From Pseudomonadota bacterium (GTDB lineage: Bacteria > Pseudomonadota > Alphaproteobacteria > Rhizobiales > Beijerinckiaceae), in contig JAJYDD010000003.1 of assembly GCA_021777795.1 (NCBI GenBank), positions 1 through 35,863 on the forward strand: a DNA stretch of 35,863 nt, given 5' to 3'. Made by a program: the position numbers and the translations under genes. The first letter of the stretch is position 1; each line of letters begins with the position of its first letter. This document shows positions 32,353 through 35,863 of this stretch, in pieces. Under the pieces are notes generated by a model that did not search any database, had not been told where the DNA came from, and was given only the letters and a program-made list of their open reading frames with translations.

Positions 32353-33648
32353 CTAGTCCGGTTTCGCCTTTTCCCCCGCGACATAAGTTTGCGCCACCGA
32401 ACGGTCGTCGCCCATCGTCATGAGCACGAAAAGCTCCTCCTTGAGATCGCCGTCGACCGATTCCATCCGATGCGCCATCGCAGGCGTCGCGCGCGAATTC
32501 AGCACGACGATGTCGGCCTCCAGGCCGGGCTCAAGGGCGCCGATGCGATCCTCCAGACCAAGGGCGCGAGCGTTGCCCTGGGTGAGCTGATAGAAGGCCT
32601 GCAAGGCGGGCCAACTCTGCCGCCGCAGTTGCAGCGCCTTGTAGGCCTCGTTGGCGGTCTGGAGCATGGAATAGCTGGTGCCGGCGCCGACGTCGGTCGC
32701 CAGCGCCACGCGCACGCCCGCCGCGTCCAACCCCGCCTCGTCGAAGAGCCCTGAGCCGAGGAACAGATTGGAGGTCGGGCAGAACGCGGCGACCCCGCGA
32801 TGGCGTGCAAGCGACGCGATTTCGCGCGGCTCCAGATGGATGCAATGGCCGAACACCGATTTCGGCCCGACCAGGCCGACCCGCTCATAGACGTCGAGAT
32901 AATCGCGCGCCTCCGGATAAAGCGATTTCGTCATGGCGATCTCGGCGGCGTTTTCGCTCAAATGCGTTTGCACATGGGCGTCGGGAAATTCGCGCGCCAG
33001 AGCGCCCGCCGCTTCCAGTTGGGCCGGAGTTGAGGTGATCGCGAAGCGCGGCGAGATCGCATAACCGAGCCGGCCACGCCCATGCCATTTCGTCAGCAGC
33101 GCCTTGCTTTCGTCATAGCCGCGTTGGGGATCATCGGTGAGCGCGGGCGGCGCGTTGCGATCCATCATGACCTTGCCCGCGATCATGCGGGCGTTGCGAC
33201 GCTCGGCCTCGGTGAAAAACGCCTCCGCTGATTCAGGTTGTACGGCGCAATAAACCATTGCGGTCGTGGTGCCTTGGCGTGCGAGTTCGTCGAGGAAAAA
33301 GCTAGCGACAGCGGCGGCGCGCGCGGGGTCCGCGAACTTCTGCTCCTCGACGAAAGTGTATTTTTGCAGCCATTCTAGAAGCTGCTCGCCATAGGAGCCG
33401 ATTACGCGGGTCTGCGGGTAGTGGATATGCGTATCAATAAAGCCCGGCAGAATCAGGCGGCCGCTGTGGTCGTCAACAACAGCCTGCGCCGGGGCCCGGG
33501 CCATTATGTCGCGCGCCTCCCCGACTTCGACAATGCAGCCCGCCTCGATTCGCAGTGCTCCATCTTCGAGATAGCGATAAGCTGCGGCGCCGGCGCGGCG
33601 CGGCGAATCCTTGAACGAAAGCAGCCGGCCGCGAAGGATGCGCGTCAC
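32353..33648 (-). CDS. guaD: Guanine deaminase
   Basis: 431 residues of the amidohydrolase family. Metal and substrate sites: GFIDTHIHYPQTRVIGSYGEQLLEWLQKY (HxH), the VQTHLSENAAEI His, FGHCIHL and the catalytic Asp in ALATDVGAGTSYSM. It deaminates guanine to xanthine, feeding purine degradation. The ATG overlaps the stop of the upstream PuuE-UraD gene (ATGA), so they form an operon. Confidence 0.94.
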   Translation of the reverse strand: MTRILRGRLLSFKDSPRRAGAAAYRYLEDGALRIEAGCIVEVGEARDIMARAPAQAVVDDHSGRLILPGFIDTHIHYPQTRVIGSYGEQLLEWLQKYTFVEEQKFADPARAAAVASFFLDELARQGTTTAMVYCAVQPESAEAFFTEAERRNARMIAGKVMMDRNAPPALTDDPQRGYDESKALLTKWHGRGRLGYAISPRFAITSTPAQLEAAGALAREFPDAHVQTHLSENAAEIAMTKSLYPEARDYLDVYERVGLVGPKSVFGHCIHLEPREIASLARHRGVAAFCPTSNLFLGSGLFDEAGLDAAGVRVALATDVGAGTSYSMLQTANEAYKALQLRRQSWPALQAFYQLTQGNARALGLEDRIGALEPGLEADIVVLNSRATPAMAHRMESVDGDLKEELFVLMTMGDDRSVAQTYVAGEKAKPD

Positions 33649-35060
33649 GACAGGATCTCCGCGAGCCGCAGGGCGGCGATGCGGTCGATCTCAGCCAACG
33701 CCGTCGCCGTTTCCGCGGCGGGTTCGTTGCCTAGGCGCCGCTCGAACGCGGCGACAATCTCATCCTTGCTTCGACCCTTGACCGCCATGATGAAGGGCAT
33801 GTCGAACTTGGCGCGATAGGCGTCGTTGAGCGCGGTGAAGCGAGCGAGGTCTTCGGCGCTCAACTGGTCGAGCCCGGCGCTGGCCTGTTCCTTCGTCGAA
33901 TCCGCGGTCAGCCGTTTCGCGCGCGCCAGCCGTCCGGCGAGATCGGGATGGGCGGCGATCAGCGCGCGCTTCTCATCCGCCGCTCCGGTTGCAACGGCGG
34001 CGGCCATCAACTTCGCAAGGCCCTCGGCGCTGTCCGCCTCAGCCCCGAGTCCGGCGTCGAAGGCCGCTTCCGCCACCCAGCGCGAATGCTCGTAGACGCC
34101 GCCGAACTTTTCGACGAACAGCGTGCGCGTCAGGCGCGATGGCTTCCAACCTCCGGGCGGCGCGTGCTTGGCGATCCAGTGACGGGCGATGTCGAGGCGG
34201 GTGGCGACCCAGACCTTGTCGTGGGCGCGCACATAATCGAGGAACCGGGCGAGTGAGGCGGCGCGGGCGGGGCGGCCAATGAGGCGGCAGTGCAGTCCGA
34301 TCGACAGCATCTTCGGCGCCGTCTCCCCCTCTGCGTAGAGCACGTCGAAGGCGTCCTTGAGATAGGCGTAGAACTGTTCGCCGGAATTGAAGCCCTGAGG
34401 CGAGGCGAAGCGCATGTCGTTGGAATCGAGCGTGTAAGGCACGATGAGTTGCGGACCCTTCGGTCCCTCGATGTAATAGGGCAAATCGTCGGCGTAGGTA
34501 TCGGCGCAATAGACGAAACCGCCCTCCTCGCAACCCAGAGGAATCGTATTGATCGACGAACGGCCCTGGTAGAAGCCGAGCGGGCGGGCGCCCGCGACTT
34601 CGGTATGGATACGAATGGCTTCCGCGATGTGCTGGCGCTCAACCTCCTTGGGCGTGTCCCGGTAATCTATCCACTTGTAGCCGTGGGTGGCGATTTCCCA
34701 GCCAGCCTCGTTCATCGCCTCGACCGCCGGCCTGTTGCGCGCCATCGCGGTCGCCACCGCATAAACGGTGACCGGCAGGTCATGCTCGACGAACATGCGA
34801 TGCAGCCGCCAGAAGCCGGCCCGCGAGCCATATTCGTAAATCGACTCCATATTCATGTGGCGCATGCCCGGCCAGGGCGCGGCGCCGACGATTTCCGACA
34901 GAAACGCCTCGGACGCCGCGTCGCCATGCAGAATGTTGTTCTCGCCGCCTTCCTCGTAATTGATGACGAATTGCAGGGCGACCCGCGCTCCACCCGGCCA
35001 ATCCGCGAAGGGCGGCGTGCGCCCATAACCGATCATGTCGCGCGGATAGTCGTCGGTCAT
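33645..35060 (-). CDS. puuE-uraD: PuuE allantoinase fused to UraD (OHCU decarboxylase)
   Basis: 471 residues. The N-terminal ~300 are a polysaccharide-deacetylase-like PuuE domain: DMIGYGRTPPFADWPGGARVALQFVINYEEGGE, SIYEYGSRAGFWRL, EIATHGYKWIDY and FYQGRSSINT. From about residue 310 an OHCU-decarboxylase domain follows: FGGVYEHSRWVAEAAF, IAAHPDLAGRLA and NDAYRAKFDMPFIMAVKGRS. UraD forms S-allantoin from 2-oxo-4-hydroxy-4-carboxy-5-ureidoimidazoline, and PuuE hydrolyses allantoin to allantoate, so consecutive steps of urate breakdown sit in one chain. Coupled to guaD. Confidence 0.93.
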   Translation of the reverse strand: MTDDYPRDMIGYGRTPPFADWPGGARVALQFVINYEEGGENNILHGDAASEAFLSEIVGAAPWPGMRHMNMESIYEYGSRAGFWRLHRMFVEHDLPVTVYAVATAMARNRPAVEAMNEAGWEIATHGYKWIDYRDTPKEVERQHIAEAIRIHTEVAGARPLGFYQGRSSINTIPLGCEEGGFVYCADTYADDLPYYIEGPKGPQLIVPYTLDSNDMRFASPQGFNSGEQFYAYLKDAFDVLYAEGETAPKMLSIGLHCRLIGRPARAASLARFLDYVRAHDKVWVATRLDIARHWIAKHAPPGGWKPSRLTRTLFVEKFGGVYEHSRWVAEAAFDAGLGAEADSAEGLAKLMAAAVATGAADEKRALIAAHPDLAGRLARAKRLTADSTKEQASAGLDQLSAEDLARFTALNDAYRAKFDMPFIMAVKGRSKDEIVAAFERRLGNEPAAETATALAEIDRIAALRLAEILS

Positions 35061-35170
35061 CGTTTCGAAACCTCGGCGGTTGGCGTCACGCCGAAGTTAC
35101 GACGGCCGAGCCGTTTGCTCCAAATCGGCATTTGCGTCACAAGCCGAGCGCGATGACCGGGAGCGCATGG
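35061..35170. promoter_or_regulatory. Divergent promoter region with palindrome
   Basis: 110 bp between puuE-uraD and the enoyl-CoA hydratase gene. gtttcgaaac (35062-35071) is a perfect 10-bp palindrome touching the puuE-uraD start. gcgtcac occurs twice (35083 and 35134). Promoter elements cannot be fixed by eye. Confidence 0.3.
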
Positions 35171-35863
35171 ATGTCCAATCTCCGCCTTATCGTCGAGCCG
35201 CCGCTCGCGCGGATCGTTCTCGACCGGCCGGAGCGCCGCAACGCGATGTCGGCGGCGATGTGGCGCGATCTCGCGCAATTGTGCGGGGAAGTCGAGGCCC
35301 GCGCCGACGTCGAGGCCGTCATCGTCGAGGGCGCCGGCGGCCATTTCTGCTCCGGCGCCGACATCGCCGAATTCGATGAGGTCTTCGCCGACGCCGGCGC
35401 CGCCCGCCTCTATCTCGGCGCGATCGAGCGCGCATTGGAGGCGCTGAACCGGCTCGAACGGCCGACGCTCGCCAAGATCGAGGGCTCGGCTGTTGGCGGC
35501 GGTCTCGCCATCGCGCTGGCGTGCGATCTGAGGTTCGCCGCTGAGGATGCGTATCTCGCCGTTCCCCCCGCCAAACTGGGATTGCTCTATGGCCCAGTCG
35601 AGACCCGACTCCTCGTCGAAACCATAGGCCCCGCTGCCGCCAAGGATCTGCTATTCAGCGCCAGGGTCGTCGAACCCCAGGAGGCGTTACGGCTCGGGCT
35701 CATCAACCGTTGTCTTCCTGCTAGCGCGCTGGCCGAAGCTGCGCGGGCGCAAGCGAAGGCTTGGTCGGGACTGAGCCAAGCCTCGATCCGCGGCGCGAAA
35801 AAGGCTGTGCGGGCGGTCCTGACCGCAGAATTCGATGACTTGCGCGCGCTCGTCGAGGCCGCC
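35171..35863 (+). CDS. Enoyl-CoA hydratase/isomerase family protein, 5' part
   Basis: 231 codons, open to the window end and so absent from the ORF track. ATG 35171 has gggag about 8 nt upstream. The crotonase fold is clear: ARIVLDRPERRNAMSAAM, the oxyanion-hole segments HFCSGADIAEFDE and KIEGSAVGGGLAIALACDLRFAAED, then PPAKLGLLYG and FSARVVEPQEALRLGLINR. It acts on acyl-CoA thioesters; which one is unclear. The glutamates of classical hydratases (GxGxE region) are not obvious: the GLLYGPVET segment has one candidate Glu. The ORF in the track at 35080-35379 is a shadow. Confidence 0.9.
   Translation, partial: MSNLRLIVEPPLARIVLDRPERRNAMSAAMWRDLAQLCGEVEARADVEAVIVEGAGGHFCSGADIAEFDEVFADAGAARLYLGAIERALEALNRLERPTLAKIEGSAVGGGLAIALACDLRFAAEDAYLAVPPAKLGLLYGPVETRLLVETIGPAAAKDLLFSARVVEPQEALRLGLINRCLPASALAEAARAQAKAWSGLSQASIRGAKKAVRAVLTAEFDDLRALVEAA

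Overview
GC-rich (roughly two-thirds G+C) DNA from an alphaproteobacterium, most likely Hyphomicrobiales (Rhizobiales). The family is not certain; Beijerinckiaceae or Methylocystaceae-like is a guess. The assignment rests on the gene block secB / dnaQ-coaE-maf-ppsR, which flanks the chromosome origin in many alphaproteobacteria, on the lptM-lysA-TIGR02302 group, and on DUF1036-pyk. Apart from the two window edges the region looks like ordinary chromosomal core and catabolic genes. I see no insertion sequence, phage, tRNA, rRNA or CRISPR array.

Layout. (1) 1-3295, minus strand: the 5' part (1098 codons, no stop) of a giant Thr/Ser/Ala/Leu-rich repeat protein. The ORF track misses it because the frame runs off the window; the + strand ORFs listed there are shadows. 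It is built of 8-residue units grouped in exact 109-residue (327-bp) super-repeats. (2) 3296-3578: an AT-rich control region with repeated ACGTA boxes, then a truncated haemoglobin and secB. (3) 4761-7523, minus: dnaQ, coaE, maf and ppsR. (4) 7524-7956: a gene-free stretch with DnaA-box-like and GANTC clusters, which I call the probable chromosomal origin. (5) hemJ, then lptM-lysA-TIGR02302 (minus) and a small membrane protein. (6) myo-Inositol catabolism: iolE-iolD (minus) divergent from an inositol dehydrogenase gene. (7) An unknown membrane-anchored protein, psuG with a PfkB kinase (pseudouridine breakdown), then galU, galE and a GH38 alpha-mannosidase (nucleotide sugars and glycans). (8) modB-modC (molybdate uptake) without modA, and with a short ModC. 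(9) purC and pyk converging on a strong terminator, then DUF1036, recJ and a GNAT acetyltransferase. (10) 31176-31782: a complex non-coding stretch with a tiny coupled leader ORF, a terminator, a decayed LysR fragment and an operator-like inverted repeat. (11) A Nudix hydrolase, guanine deaminase, a PuuE-UraD fusion (purine/ureide catabolism) and a truncated enoyl-CoA hydratase gene at the right edge.

How the genes work together. Transcription diverges from the putative origin (ppsR side minus, hemJ side plus). The iol genes and the guaD/puuE-uraD pair are catabolic modules. psuG and the kinase salvage pseudouridine. galU and galE supply UDP-sugars. The best candidates for new biology are the octapeptide super-repeat protein with its AT-rich promoter region, the terminator/leader-ORF arrangement before the GNAT gene, and the modBC pair lacking both ModA and the ModC Mop domain.
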